This document shows positions 34,333 through 43,689 of a stretch of 64,000 bases of DNA, piece by piece. The position numbers and the translations under genes were made by a program. This stretch comes from Exiguobacterium acetylicum DSM 20416 (lineage in GTDB: Bacteria > Bacillota > Bacilli > Exiguobacteriales > Exiguobacteriaceae), in contig NZ_JNIR01000001.1 of NCBI RefSeq assembly GCF_000702605.1, positions 858,501-922,500 of the forward strand, in the 5' to 3' direction. Within the stretch, counting starts at the first letter, position 1. Each line of letters starts with the position of its first letter. The notes under the pieces were generated by a model. It had not been told where the DNA came from and ran no database searches. It saw only the letters and a program-made list of their open reading frames with translations.

Positions 34333-35943
34333 ATGAACGTTAACCGTAAAAAATTACTGATTTCTACCGTCTCGATCCTGTCTTTGACATCATTATTGAT
34401 CGGCTGCTCGAATCCGGGCGAGTCGACAGGAGAGCGAAAAGATAAAGATACATTGACGCTCGCGTGGCCACGCGACGTCGGAACGATGAACCCGCACGTC
34501 TACAACCCATCACAACTGTTCGCGCAGTCGATGATCTATGAGCCACTCGTCCACTACGGTGAAGGTGGAAAGCTTGAGCCTTACTTAGCCTCATCTTGGA
34601 AGATCTCACAGGACGGAAAGACGTATACGTTTACGCTTCGTGACGGCGTCAAGTTCTCGGACGGTTCGACGTTCGACGCAGCAATCGTCAAAAAGAACTT
34701 CGATGCGATCCTCAAACAAAAAGCCTTACATAGCTGGCTTGGTTTCATCACGAAAATCGAGAAGACGGAAGCCGTTGATGCGAAAACATTCCGCCTGACA
34801 TTATCCGAAGCCTACTACCCGACGATTCAAGAGCTCGCGGTCGTCCGTCCGGTCCGTTTCCTCGGAGAAGCAGGATTCCCGGAAAACGGTGATACATCGA
34901 AGGGTATCAAAAAGGAAGTCGGGACAGGTCCGTGGATGCTCAACGAGTACAAACCGGATCAGTACGCGACGTTTAAGGTCAACAAGAACTACTGGGGTCC
35001 GAAACCGAATGTCGATCACATTAAGGTCGATATCATCCCGGATGCAGAGACACGTGTCTTAGCTCTTGAAAAAGGACAGGTCGATTTGATTTACGGGGAA
35101 GGCGCAATCAGCATCGATGCCTTCAATCAGTTGAAGACGGATAAGTCGTATAAAACGCAAATGTCTGAACCAGTTGCGACGCGTCTCCTCGTCTTGAACA
35201 CAAAAAATAAACGTCTGTCTGACGAACGCGTCCGCCAGGCGCTCCAGCACGGGTTCGATAAAGCGGCTCTCGTCGAAGGGATCACGTCGGGACTAGAAGC
35301 ACCAGCTGACTACCTTCTGCCACCGAACATGCCGTACACGTCGAACCTGAAAGTGAAGCAACGGGATTATGACGTCAAGGAAGCGAATCGTCTCCTTGAT
35401 GAAGCCGGTTGGGAATTGCCGAAAGGTGAAACAATCCGCGTCAAGGACGGTCAACCGTTGCAAATCGGGATGATGTACGATGCAGCCGAACAGGTCCAAA
35501 AGGCGATGGCCGAGACATTGCAGTCGGAATGGTCGAAAATCGGCGTTGAGCTGAAGACGGAAGCCGTCGAATTACCGGATCAAGTTCAGCGCTTTAAGGA
35601 CAACCGATTTGATATCAATTTCTACAGTAACTTCGGAGCACCGTATGATCCACATACGTTTGTGAACCTGATTGACACGGATGGCTTCGGCTTCAAGGAA
35701 GCGATTTCGGCTTATCCGAATAAAGAACAACTGTTACAAGAAATCAAAGATGTCTTGAAGACGACGGACGAGACGAAACGTCAGAAGATGTATGCTGACA
35801 TTCTGCCATCACTCCAAGATCAAGGGGCGTTGATTCCGATTTCGTACTTGAAGAAGATGGCGATCTATCAGTCGGACGTAACAAACTTCCAGTTCCCGGC
35901 GAACCGGGACGAGAGTCCATTTGCTCGGATCGGCATCAACTAA
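34333..35943 (+). CDS. nikA: Nickel/metallophore-type ABC substrate-binding lipoprotein
   Basis: 536 aa SBP_bac_5 protein. Lipobox LLIGC with Cys25. TLAWPRDVGTMNPHVYNP, SMIYEPLVHYG and VRPVRFLGEAGFPENGDTSK match NikA proteins of Gram-positives better than oligopeptide receptors. Start ATG 34333 is chosen over TTG 34315; GGGGG lies about 12 nt upstream, a little far. First of five overlapping genes. NikA- and CntA-like proteins bind nickel or metal-opine chelates. Confidence 0.82.
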   Translation: MNVNRKKLLISTVSILSLTSLLIGCSNPGESTGERKDKDTLTLAWPRDVGTMNPHVYNPSQLFAQSMIYEPLVHYGEGGKLEPYLASSWKISQDGKTYTFTLRDGVKFSDGSTFDAAIVKKNFDAILKQKALHSWLGFITKIEKTEAVDAKTFRLTLSEAYYPTIQELAVVRPVRFLGEAGFPENGDTSKGIKKEVGTGPWMLNEYKPDQYATFKVNKNYWGPKPNVDHIKVDIIPDAETRVLALEKGQVDLIYGEGAISIDAFNQLKTDKSYKTQMSEPVATRLLVLNTKNKRLSDERVRQALQHGFDKAALVEGITSGLEAPADYLLPPNMPYTSNLKVKQRDYDVKEANRLLDEAGWELPKGETIRVKDGQPLQIGMMYDAAEQVQKAMAETLQSEWSKIGVELKTEAVELPDQVQRFKDNRFDINFYSNFGAPYDPHTFVNLIDTDGFGFKEAISAYPNKEQLLQEIKDVLKTTDETKRQKMYADILPSLQDQGALIPISYLKKMAIYQSDVTNFQFPANRDESPFARIGIN

Positions 35944-35955
35944 AGGAGGGATGAC

Positions 35956-36897
35956 ATGGGGGTCTTCCTCGTCAAACGCATATTATCCGTCATCCCGATC
36001 TTGTTACTTGCGGTCTTGATTCTGACCGGATTGATTCATTTGTCACCGGTTGATCCGGCAGAGGCTTATCTGTCCGCTGCCCATATCCAGCCGACGGATG
36101 AACTACTCGCTGCCAAACGAGCAGAATTCGGGCTCGATCAACCGTTCTATCAACAATACTTCGATGCCGTCATCCGCTTGGCACAGCTCGATTTCGGAAC
36201 ATCTTATCTTTCTGGCAAACCGGTCCTAGAAGATGTCTTGCTCCGCTTACCACCGACGGTCGAGCTGGCAGTGACAAGTCTACTGCTCGCACTCGTCATC
36301 AGTATCCCGCTCGGATTCCTTGCTGGGATCAAGAAGAATGGTTTCTTTGACCATCTCAGTCGGGCAATCGCCTTCATCGGTGCCTCGATTCCGTCGTTTT
36401 GGCTCGGGTATTTGTTTATCTTCTTCTTTGCCGTCCAGCTGGATTGGTTTCCGGTCGGCGGAACGGGAAGTGTGATGCACTTGATTTTACCGGCATTGAC
36501 ACTCGCGTTTCCGTTGATTGCCCTGTATACGCGATTGCTGCGCGGTAGTGTGATCGAAGCGTTGAATGAACCGTATGTCTTATTTGCGCGGACACGTGGA
36601 TTAAAGGAAGGTCGGATTCTTGGGAAACACGTCCTTCGGATGGCGATTCCGCCGATGATCACGGGTCTTGGGATGAACCTTGGGAAGTTGCTGACGGGAA
36701 CGATTATCGTCGAAACCGTCTTCTCGTGGCCAGGCTTCGGTCGCTACTTCATTGAAGCAATCTTTGATCGGGATATGCCGGTCATCCAAGGCTACGTCTT
36801 TCTCGCGGCCCTCGTCTTCATCGGTAGCAGTTTGCTCGTCGACATCATTCAAGCCGTGCTCGATCCACGCCTAGCGAAAAAAGGAGGGACGGTATGA
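35956..36897 (+). CDS. nikB: Nickel/metallophore ABC permease 1
   Basis: 313 aa BPD_transp_1 permease, six helices. The N-terminal VKRILSVIPILLLAVLILTGLIHLSPVDPA and the EAA-like loop (ARTRGLKEGRILGKHVLRMA) are typical of DppB/NikB. AGGAGGG precedes ATG. Overlaps nikC by 4 nt. Confidence 0.88.
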   Translation: MGVFLVKRILSVIPILLLAVLILTGLIHLSPVDPAEAYLSAAHIQPTDELLAAKRAEFGLDQPFYQQYFDAVIRLAQLDFGTSYLSGKPVLEDVLLRLPPTVELAVTSLLLALVISIPLGFLAGIKKNGFFDHLSRAIAFIGASIPSFWLGYLFIFFFAVQLDWFPVGGTGSVMHLILPALTLAFPLIALYTRLLRGSVIEALNEPYVLFARTRGLKEGRILGKHVLRMAIPPMITGLGMNLGKLLTGTIIVETVFSWPGFGRYFIEAIFDRDMPVIQGYVFLAALVFIGSSLLVDIIQAVLDPRLAKKGGTV

Positions 36898-37739
36898 ATA
36901 CTCCACTTCCAGCAACGATGATCCGGTCGCGGTATACACCGCTTCTTTATCTTTGTGCATTCGTCTTAATCGGGATGGCAGGCATTGCTTTGTTTGCGCC
37001 ATGGATTGCGCCGCATGATCCGAACCTCGTCGACTTGACGCAAAAGCTTCATGGGCCGTCGTCAGCCTATCCGCTCGGAACCGACCAGCTCGGACGCTGC
37101 ATCTTGTCGCGCTTGATTTACGGCGCGCGGATCTCACTCGGTTGCGCCGTGTTGATTTTCATCGCCTCACTTGCGATCGGACTGTTTGTCGGAACACTAG
37201 CCGGCTATCGTGGCGGTTGGGTCGACCAACTCTTGATGCGTCTGTGTGACGGTGTGATGGCATTTCCGAGTCTGATTCTCGTCCTCGGCCTCGTCGGTAT
37301 CTTCGGTCCAGGACTCAAGCAGGTCATCATCGCCTTGATGCTCGTCCAGTGGGTCTACTACGCGCGAATGTTTCGCGGGATGGTCATGACGTTGAAGACA
37401 GAAGCGTTCATCGCCGCTGCTCGCGTCAACGGTTCGTCTTCGTGGAAAATCATCCGGACGCACATCCTGCCGAACATCTTACCACCGCTGCTCGTCATCG
37501 GGACGCTTGAGATGGGCTGGGCGATCATGGATATCTCGGCGATGTCGTTCCTCGGGCTTGGTGTCCAGTCACCAACTGCCGAGTGGGGGGCAATGATTCA
37601 CGAAGGAAAATCGTACATTCGGACGAATCCGGAATTGATGATTTATCCGGGACTTGCGATCATGCTCGTCATCATCAGCTTTAACCTAGTAGGAGAACAG
37701 TTAGCAGAACGACTCGGTGTGTCGAAAACGATGAAATGA
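36894..37739 (+). CDS. nikC: Nickel/metallophore ABC permease 2
   Basis: 281 aa DppC/NikC-type permease: YPLGTDQLGRCILSRLIYGA near the N-terminus, EAA loop AARVNGSSSWKIIRTHILPN and a late GLGVQSPTAEWGAMI. Overlaps nikB and nikD by ATGA, so coupled. Confidence 0.88.
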   Translation: MNTPLPATMIRSRYTPLLYLCAFVLIGMAGIALFAPWIAPHDPNLVDLTQKLHGPSSAYPLGTDQLGRCILSRLIYGARISLGCAVLIFIASLAIGLFVGTLAGYRGGWVDQLLMRLCDGVMAFPSLILVLGLVGIFGPGLKQVIIALMLVQWVYYARMFRGMVMTLKTEAFIAAARVNGSSSWKIIRTHILPNILPPLLVIGTLEMGWAIMDISAMSFLGLGVQSPTAEWGAMIHEGKSYIRTNPELMIYPGLAIMLVIISFNLVGEQLAERLGVSKTMK

Positions 37740-38542
37740 GAGGAGGTGCCCGTATCGAACCGATTTTAGCTGTCGACGGTCTGACCGTCCGTACGAAACA
37801 ACAAGTGACACTGATTGAAGAGGTATCATTCTCGATTCAACCAGGTCGGATCCTCGGTCTTGTCGGAGAGAGTGGTTGTGGGAAGACGGTGACGAGTCTC
37901 GCTTTGATGCGTCTGCTCAATCCGCAGACGACAGACGTCACCGGTGACATCCAACTGAATGGCAGATCAATCATGTCTCTATCCGAACGAACCGTCCGAA
38001 CGATTCGAGGCGGTGAAATTGCGTTCATCATGCAAAATCCGATGAGTGCCTTCACACCGGTCTATTCGATCGGGCACCAGATGATCGAGACGATTCAGAC
38101 CCATTCACGTTGTTCAAAACGTGAAGCGAAACAACAAGCGATGACGGCACTCGAAGAAGTCAATCTGACGGATGCCGCCCGGTTGCTCAAAGCTTATCCG
38201 TTCGAACTGAGTGGCGGTATGTTGCAACGGATCATGATCGCCTTAGCCGTTGCCCTGCGCCCAAGCGTCTTGATTGCCGACGAACCGACGACGGCACTCG
38301 ATGTCTTCAATCAGAAGACGGTTCTTGAATTACTCGAACGGATGCGGGCGACTTACGGAACGGCGATGTTACTCATCTCGCATGATCTCGGTGTGATCGC
38401 TGAACTTGCAGACGATGTCCTCGTCATGCAGCAAGGACGGATCGTTGAGCAAGCAGATGTTTTTGAATTGTTTGATCGACCGCAACATCCGTATACACAG
38501 TCACTTCTTGCACAGCATCTAGGAAGGGAGGCGTTCGGATGA
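37736..38542 (+). CDS. nikD: Nickel/metallophore ABC ATPase 1
   Basis: 268 aa. Walker A GESGCGKT, signature LSGGMLQR, Walker B LIADEPTTALDV. The ATG at 37736 overlaps the nikC stop. A perfect AGGAGGTG lies at 37741-37748, downstream of that ATG and 5 nt before an in-frame ATC (37754), so initiation could also occur at ATC. Either way the ATPase domain is complete. Confidence 0.87.
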   Translation: MRGGARIEPILAVDGLTVRTKQQVTLIEEVSFSIQPGRILGLVGESGCGKTVTSLALMRLLNPQTTDVTGDIQLNGRSIMSLSERTVRTIRGGEIAFIMQNPMSAFTPVYSIGHQMIETIQTHSRCSKREAKQQAMTALEEVNLTDAARLLKAYPFELSGGMLQRIMIALAVALRPSVLIADEPTTALDVFNQKTVLELLERMRATYGTAMLLISHDLGVIAELADDVLVMQQGRIVEQADVFELFDRPQHPYTQSLLAQHLGREAFG

Positions 38543-39336
38543 GTCTCTTGCAGATCGATCAAGTCTCACACGTCTATAAACGCCGGTTTCAACCAGCAAA
38601 GACCGTCTTACACGATGTCTCATTGACGCTTGAAGCGGGACGCTGTCTCGGATTGCTCGGGTCGAGTGGTGCCGGCAAAAGTACGCTCGGACGATTGTTG
38701 CTTGGGCTCGAACGTCCTTCAAGCGGTACGATTTGGTTCAACGGTGTCGACCGGCATGCGACAAAACGACCGTTTCAAGGAGATGTCCAAGTCGTCTTCC
38801 AAGACTCGTTTGCTGCGGTCAATCCAAAGCTGACAGCGGCCGATATCATCGCCGAACCGCTTGATAACTTCATTCGTTTAAAGGGTGAAGCACGGCAACA
38901 GCGTCTCGTCACGCTTATCGAACAAGTCGGGCTCAAGGCGACGGATCTGACAAAATATCCGGCGCAGTTCAGTGGCGGGCAACTGCAGCGAATCGCGATT
39001 GCGCGAGCGATTGCTGCTGAACCACGTCTGATCGTTTTAGACGAAGCAGTCAGTAGCCTCGACATGGTCAACAAACGATTGATTCTCGCATTGCTAGCTG
39101 ACTTGAAACGGCTACACGGTCTAACATATGTCTTCATCACGCATGACATTAAAGCTGCCGAGCAACTTTGCGACAGATTCGCGATCTTAGAGCAAGGACG
39201 CCTCGTCGGGCATTACCCGAGTCTAGTTGCATTTGATGCTGCGACGGATCCTGCCGTTGAACGGATGCGCCAAGCAAAGCTTGCCGTGCATCCAAGGCAA
39301 CGAACGATTCGAAAGACACAATCAAACAAAGGATAA
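38539..39336 (+). CDS. nikE: Nickel/metallophore ABC ATPase 2
   Basis: 265 aa. Walker A GSSGAGKST, signature FSGGQLQRIAIARA, Walker B LIVLDEAVSSLD. The start overlaps nikD (ATGA) and has GGGAGG upstream. The stop codon is part of the terminator stem. Confidence 0.88.
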   Translation: MSLLQIDQVSHVYKRRFQPAKTVLHDVSLTLEAGRCLGLLGSSGAGKSTLGRLLLGLERPSSGTIWFNGVDRHATKRPFQGDVQVVFQDSFAAVNPKLTAADIIAEPLDNFIRLKGEARQQRLVTLIEQVGLKATDLTKYPAQFSGGQLQRIAIARAIAAEPRLIVLDEAVSSLDMVNKRLILALLADLKRLHGLTYVFITHDIKAAEQLCDRFAILEQGRLVGHYPSLVAFDAATDPAVERMRQAKLAVHPRQRTIRKTQSNKG

Positions 39337-39369
39337 CGGACTGCTGAACGGCTCCGTTATCCTTTTTTA
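39331..39369 (+). terminator. Intrinsic terminator of the nik operon
   Basis: GGATAACGGA (39331-39340) pairs with TCCGTTATCC (39353-39362) and is followed by six T. The nikE stop is in the left arm. Confidence 0.88.
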
Positions 39370-39382
39370 TTGTAGAGCAGGA

Positions 39383-40153
39383 TTAGTAAGGCGTTTTTCG
39401 AAACCGAAGACCAGACCAGCCAAGTGTTAGGGCAATCCAAACGAGACAAGAAGCGACACCGATTAGATGGGACGAAGAAAAAAACGACGTGTTCGATGGA
39501 AGCGACAGAAGCGCACCAGGCGTGAAAAATAATACATCTGGCATTAGCGAAGGAAGTGCAACAAGTAGTAAGGAAACGACGAGCGACAGGATGCCAATCG
39601 GAACAGCGCGTTGCAATAAGGTGCTGATCAGTAGTGTCAGACTGACGACGAATAACATCCAAAGACTAAAATCGAGGATGATGCGTAGCGCAAGCATCAG
39701 TGAGAGAGATCCGAACCAATAGACGGTCAGACAATAGGACGTGAGTGCGCCAATCAAAATCCCGAATAGACTGATCATCCCGTGACTGAACCATTTCGAC
39801 AGCAGATAAACATTCCGGGAGACAGGGCGCGTCAGAATGAAATCCTGCATGCCAGTTTGTCGGTCTGGTGCGAGCAGTCCCATGAAGCTCATGATCAGGA
39901 CAATCAAGCCGAGCTGATTGAACTGTCCGTGAATCGTTGCGCTGAAAACGTCAAGCGGTTGTGGAGTAGGACGATTCGGATCGACGATGATTCCGTCCGC
40001 ATTTCCGACATGTGCAAGCAAGACATCCATGTACATCAACAGTAATGGTTGGGTCACGCCGAGGGCAATGAAGAATAGCGGTAACCAGACGATCTTCCAT
40101 TCTTTCCACGCCTCCAACCACTCGGTCAGCGTCAGTGTATAAAACGTCCTCAT
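39383..40153 (-). CDS. ABC transporter permease (YxlG-like)
   Basis: 256 aa, six helices, ABC-2 type. Start at 40153 (MRTFYTLTLTEW) overlaps the ATPase stop (ATGA). DRQTGMQDFILTRPVSRNVYLLSKW is the typical ABC-2 coupling segment. Together with the two upstream genes it resembles yxlEFG of the B. subtilis sigY operon. The substrate is unknown; possibly a toxic peptide or wall-active compound. Confidence 0.78.
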   Translation of the reverse strand: MRTFYTLTLTEWLEAWKEWKIVWLPLFFIALGVTQPLLLMYMDVLLAHVGNADGIIVDPNRPTPQPLDVFSATIHGQFNQLGLIVLIMSFMGLLAPDRQTGMQDFILTRPVSRNVYLLSKWFSHGMISLFGILIGALTSYCLTVYWFGSLSLMLALRIILDFSLWMLFVVSLTLLISTLLQRAVPIGILSLVVSLLLVALPSLMPDVLFFTPGALLSLPSNTSFFSSSHLIGVASCLVWIALTLGWSGLRFRKTPY

Positions 40154-41034
40154 ACGTCCGCCACCATGTCGAGAAACCGTTCCTCGAGTCCGATCGGTTG
40201 ATAGGCAATCGAAGCAATCGACCATCCCTGTTGAATCAGAGTGGTCGCTAACTGCGAGAGAACAAGCGGCTGCTGCGCGGAGAACTGATAGCAGCACGGG
40301 TTGATTCGATCAATCTCGACTTGTGGAAATAGGGTCGAAGAAAATGAAGGAACAGGGAGGAGCGTCTCGACTTGAATCCGGTATTGATTCACGTTGCGTT
40401 GATTGTCGAGTGGCCCTAGCAATTTTCCGTGTTTGATGACGAGGAAGCGGTCGCAACACATCTTCGCGTCCTCTAACAAGTGCGTCGAGACGATGATCGT
40501 CATTCGTTTTTTTAGACGGAGAATCAACTGATTGATATCACGTCGACCACTCGGATCAAGTGCGGAAGCCGGTTCGTCGAGAATCAGAAATGTCGGTTCA
40601 TGTAAGATCGCTTGGGCGATCCCGAGACGTTGGCGCATACCGCCGGACAAACGCTCGATGACTTCTGCTTGTTGATCGTGGAGTCCAACTTCATTTAGAA
40701 CGTCCGGAATCCGCTTATTTAACGTTGCGCGATCGAGACCTGACAAGCGACCGAAAAAACGTAATGATTGTTCGCACGTCATCCAAGGTTTAAAGTCGGT
40801 CTGTTGTGATAAGTAGCCGATCGATTGCTGGTGTTGACGGATGGAGCGCGAAGACATCGTGATGGAACCACGGTCACTCTCGATCATGCCGCTCAGACAT
40901 TTCAGGAGTGTCGTCTTTCCGGCACCATTCGGACCAATCAGTCCAAGACATTCATGTTCGTGAATCGTAAAGGAAATATCGTCTAGGATAAGACGTCGTT
41001 GAAGTGAAAGCTGGAGATGAGAAATCTGAATCAT
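40150..41034 (-). CDS. ABC transporter ATPase (YxlF-like)
   Basis: 294 aa. Start at 41034 has AGGAGG 8 nt upstream and overlaps the previous stop; the frame up to 41109 is not needed. Walker A GPNGAGKTT, signature LSGGMRQR, Walker B FLILDEPASALD. The C-terminal 90 residues are an ABC-2-exporter type extension. Confidence 0.87.
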   Translation of the reverse strand: MIQISHLQLSLQRRLILDDISFTIHEHECLGLIGPNGAGKTTLLKCLSGMIESDRGSITMSSRSIRQHQQSIGYLSQQTDFKPWMTCEQSLRFFGRLSGLDRATLNKRIPDVLNEVGLHDQQAEVIERLSGGMRQRLGIAQAILHEPTFLILDEPASALDPSGRRDINQLILRLKKRMTIIVSTHLLEDAKMCCDRFLVIKHGKLLGPLDNQRNVNQYRIQVETLLPVPSFSSTLFPQVEIDRINPCCYQFSAQQPLVLSQLATTLIQQGWSIASIAYQPIGLEERFLDMVADV

Positions 41035-41258
41035 GCTGTCATCCTCCTTCCGAGGACGAAGTAGATAATCGAGCCAATCGGCTGGACGAGGAGAATGATC
41101 AATAACCAAGTAGTCGGTGTCGCGATCCTGTCCTTCCGTCTAAACCAATCGATACAGGCGCAGCTGAGTAGAATCAGGTTGATGGAGATGTAAATCAATA
41201 ATAGGGGCAGGAATCGTTCCCAGTCGATGTGTGATAAGGCAGAGAAATCTGTGTTCAT
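41031..41258 (-). CDS. PLDc_N membrane protein (YxlE-like)
   Basis: 75 aa with two helices and the phospholipase-D nuclease N-terminal-type pattern (CIDWFRRKD, LIILLVQPIGSIIYFVLGR). Small proteins of this kind are negative regulators in the B. subtilis sigY operon. AAGGAGG precedes the start. Confidence 0.8.
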   Translation of the reverse strand: MNTDFSALSHIDWERFLPLLLIYISINLILLSCACIDWFRRKDRIATPTTWLLIILLVQPIGSIIYFVLGRRMTA

Positions 41259-41455
41259 GAAAAACCCTCCTTTTCTATTACCATTATCAATAATGAAAAT
41301 ATAAAAGTCAATGCCATGGACGAATCATCGTTAGTTCTCAATCAGTTAGAGCTATGATAAACTTCTCTTATCAAAATTTTCCAAATGAGATTTGAATCAA
41401 ATAGTTTAAATGAAAGACGAACTATCAAACGAATCATGATTTTAAGGAGACTTAT

Positions 41456-41807
41456 ATGCAGATTTATCAATTCAAAAAAGAGGTTGGTAAGAAGATCACG
41501 AAATTTGATTCGAACTTTGTGATGTCGCGAATCATGCAAACTGAAAAAGTGACGCACATCGGATGCATCCATTTAGAGAAAGGATGGCGTGGTCGGTTAT
41601 CACCAGGCTGTCGTGCCGCAACTTCTATTAATTGTAGAGGGTGAGGGCTTTGTAAGAGGGGAAACGGATGACTACATAAATGTTCAGTGTGGGGAAGTCG
41701 TGTTTTGGAAACAAGGAGAATGGCACGAAACGAAGACGGATACGGGTTTAACAGCGATCATGATTGAAAGTGAGTCACTGGATACATCATTTCTCGTTTC
41801 CGTATAA
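41456..41807 (+). pseudogene. Cupin-domain protein with a frameshift
   Basis: AAGGAG precedes ATG 41456. The first frame gives THIGCIHLEKGW and then drifts; the second frame picks up from 41589 with VVGYHQAVVPQLLLIVEGEG, FVRGE and GEVVFWKQGEWHET. The two halves form one small cupin (about 117 aa) of the kind found in many Bacillales. The break is a one-base insertion at about 41586-41591. It is either a pseudogene or a sequencing error. Confidence 0.7.
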
Positions 41808-41829
41808 CGAAACCAATCGCGATACATAA

Positions 41830-41860
41830 AGAGGCTGACTTATGCGTCAGCCTCTATTCT
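41830..41860. terminator. Bidirectional terminator after the cupin gene
   Basis: AGAGGCTGAC (41830-41839) pairs with GTCAGCCTCT (41846-41855) around TTATGC. It serves the cupin and perhaps the convergent gene at 41860. Confidence 0.7.
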
Positions 41861-42945
41861 TATTCAGTACACCATTTTTCTAATTCTTCGAGGCATAAAT
41901 GTAACCGAGCAGTGATCATTTCTCGATTCCCCATCTGTTGCGTTGTTTTATGAGTGAGTTGAGGCTGATGTAGAATGTCGTAGTGCTCATAAGCTTCTTG
42001 CAATACCCATAATGTATACTCATCCAGTAATCGTCGAGTTTGAATGGTGAGTTTGTCTCCAACCACGTTAGAGCAATATCCACTTATGAATCCATCAGCT
42101 ATTTTGTTAAGAACATAACTTTTTTCTTTATACGCTTGATTTATGTATCGTGGAGCATTTGAAAAGGTTGGTAACAAAAAATTGTAACAAAAAACAAAGT
42201 AAGCTGCATATTTCAAATCAAAGTCCAATCTTGGAAACGGGTCAATGATTGCAATGTGTTCATCACTTAAAATTAAATTTTCTGGTGTTACATCTTGATT
42301 CACGAGAGAGATGTTTTGAACCTGAGTTCGTCTATTTTCAATTAAAGCATGAATATGTTTACCGACTTTTTCTTTATCAAAGCAAAGACTAGAGTGAATG
42401 AGAGCATTTAAGGCGGTTAAGACGTGGTCATTTTCTTCCTGCCATAATTCATCCCTGTTTTTTGAATCGCTACCTCGTAAAGTTTCCCCTTGCCAGTGCA
42501 GTTCCCCGAAACCTGCAATAGAGGTTTTCTGGTTGTGTATATTGTGATAAATTCGACCTAATTTCTTACCGTAAGAATGGGCTTTATTCTGATCGAGTAA
42601 CAATAAATCCGTTCCACGACCCATGAACGTTTCTACTGTAAATACTGTGTCATCTTCAATGAAATATTGATAAAAATCAGGACAGACATTTTGATCACTT
42701 GTATTGGCGTGTAAATAGTAAGCTTTCGTAGACTCATACTCTGTAGTCAGCTCTTGTTCATTAATCTGTTGCAACTCCCCATAAGCTTCATTCTTTTTTA
42801 TGCGAATCACAAGGTCTTGATCATCTACTCTCTTTAACTTATATACAGTGTGCCAAGCTCCTTCACCAATCTTTAGAATCTGTTCTGCTTTTACGTTCAA
42901 CGTATCCAGCACAATTGCATCAAGATTTTCTTTGATCCGTTTCAT
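41860..42945 (-). CDS. APH/choline-kinase-fold phosphotransferase-like protein
   Basis: 361 aa. LKIGEGAWHTVYKLKR is a nucleotide-binding loop and VNQDVTPENLILSDEHIAIIDPF carries the catalytic Asp (QDVTPEN) and the DFG-equivalent Asp (IIDP). The usual His before the catalytic Asp is Asn (VNQD). Start ATG 42945 has only a distant GAGGGAGAG. Substrate unknown; not a typical resistance gene. Lower GC than neighbours. Confidence 0.6.
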   Translation of the reverse strand: MKRIKENLDAIVLDTLNVKAEQILKIGEGAWHTVYKLKRVDDQDLVIRIKKNEAYGELQQINEQELTTEYESTKAYYLHANTSDQNVCPDFYQYFIEDDTVFTVETFMGRGTDLLLLDQNKAHSYGKKLGRIYHNIHNQKTSIAGFGELHWQGETLRGSDSKNRDELWQEENDHVLTALNALIHSSLCFDKEKVGKHIHALIENRRTQVQNISLVNQDVTPENLILSDEHIAIIDPFPRLDFDLKYAAYFVFCYNFLLPTFSNAPRYINQAYKEKSYVLNKIADGFISGYCSNVVGDKLTIQTRRLLDEYTLWVLQEAYEHYDILHQPQLTHKTTQQMGNREMITARLHLCLEELEKWCTE

Positions 42946-43021
42946 GGGGTCTATTTTCTCTCCCTCGCAATGTTGTCTCGTTTCATTTTGGTGAAAATAC
43001 GCTTCTAGAAACGGAGCGTGT

Positions 43022-43540
43022 TTACGGCAAGATGACGAGTGAGACGGTCCGTTCAGTTGCCTGGTCTTCTGTCTCTAGGTGATGATATTTTTCGAGCAGT
43101 GCCCGCATGTCCTGTTGAAAATCATTGAAGGTTTCATCCGTCAGGTGCAATTTCGCGATCGAGAACGTCGAGTGGTCCTGACCTTGCGTTTGAACGGTCT
43201 GTTCGAAGTACGTCTGGTACTGCTGCAAGACGTACATGAAGTAGAACGAGACGAAGTTCACTTTTTCATCGTACGTCGCACTGTTCCAGTCTGCTTCGCT
43301 GATTTGATAGCCGCTTGTGTTCAAGGCATAGATTTTCTCTTCGACTTTTCCAACACGCTGGACGGCGACGACCTTCAACAACTGATCGTCCATCATCGCA
43401 TTGACTTGCCGGTACAAAGTTGACTGCGGTACATCCGTTAAACGTTGATTCAGTTGCATGATTGATAAGCCGTCTTCGAGATCAATCAATTCGAGCGCAA
43501 TCTTAAACCGGACATGATTTTTGAATAAGTTAAAGTTCAC
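43022..43540 (-). CDS. ArsR-like winged-helix transcriptional regulator
   Basis: Small regulator with an N-terminal winged helix: FKNHVRFKIALELIDLED, LNQRLTDVPQSTLYRQVNAM and LLKVVAVQRVGKVEEKIYAL. The C-terminal half is helical. GTG start 43540 has GAAGGAG about 11 nt upstream; a longer frame reaches 43564. Divergent from a two-helix membrane protein gene, which may be its target. Confidence 0.65.
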   Translation of the reverse strand: MNFNLFKNHVRFKIALELIDLEDGLSIMQLNQRLTDVPQSTLYRQVNAMMDDQLLKVVAVQRVGKVEEKIYALNTSGYQISEADWNSATYDEKVNFVSFYFMYVLQQYQTYFEQTVQTQGQDHSTFSIAKLHLTDETFNDFQQDMRALLEKYHHLETEDQATERTVSLVILP

Positions 43541-43689
43541 GTCGTGTCCCACTCCTTCATCCAATCGTTTCTAAAACTATCTTATCATGCTTTTGGAAAC
43601 ATTCTTAAAAATGATAATGAAAAAAGAGGAAATGTGATGCGTCTCTTGAATGATTTATACTAGAACATCATAAAGAAAGGAGTCATCAT

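Noticed and set aside
41860..42945. Kinase-fold protein as an antibiotic-resistance gene
   Set aside because: Only the general fold and catalytic Asp are seen; the His of the HxD motif is Asn and nothing points to aminoglycosides.
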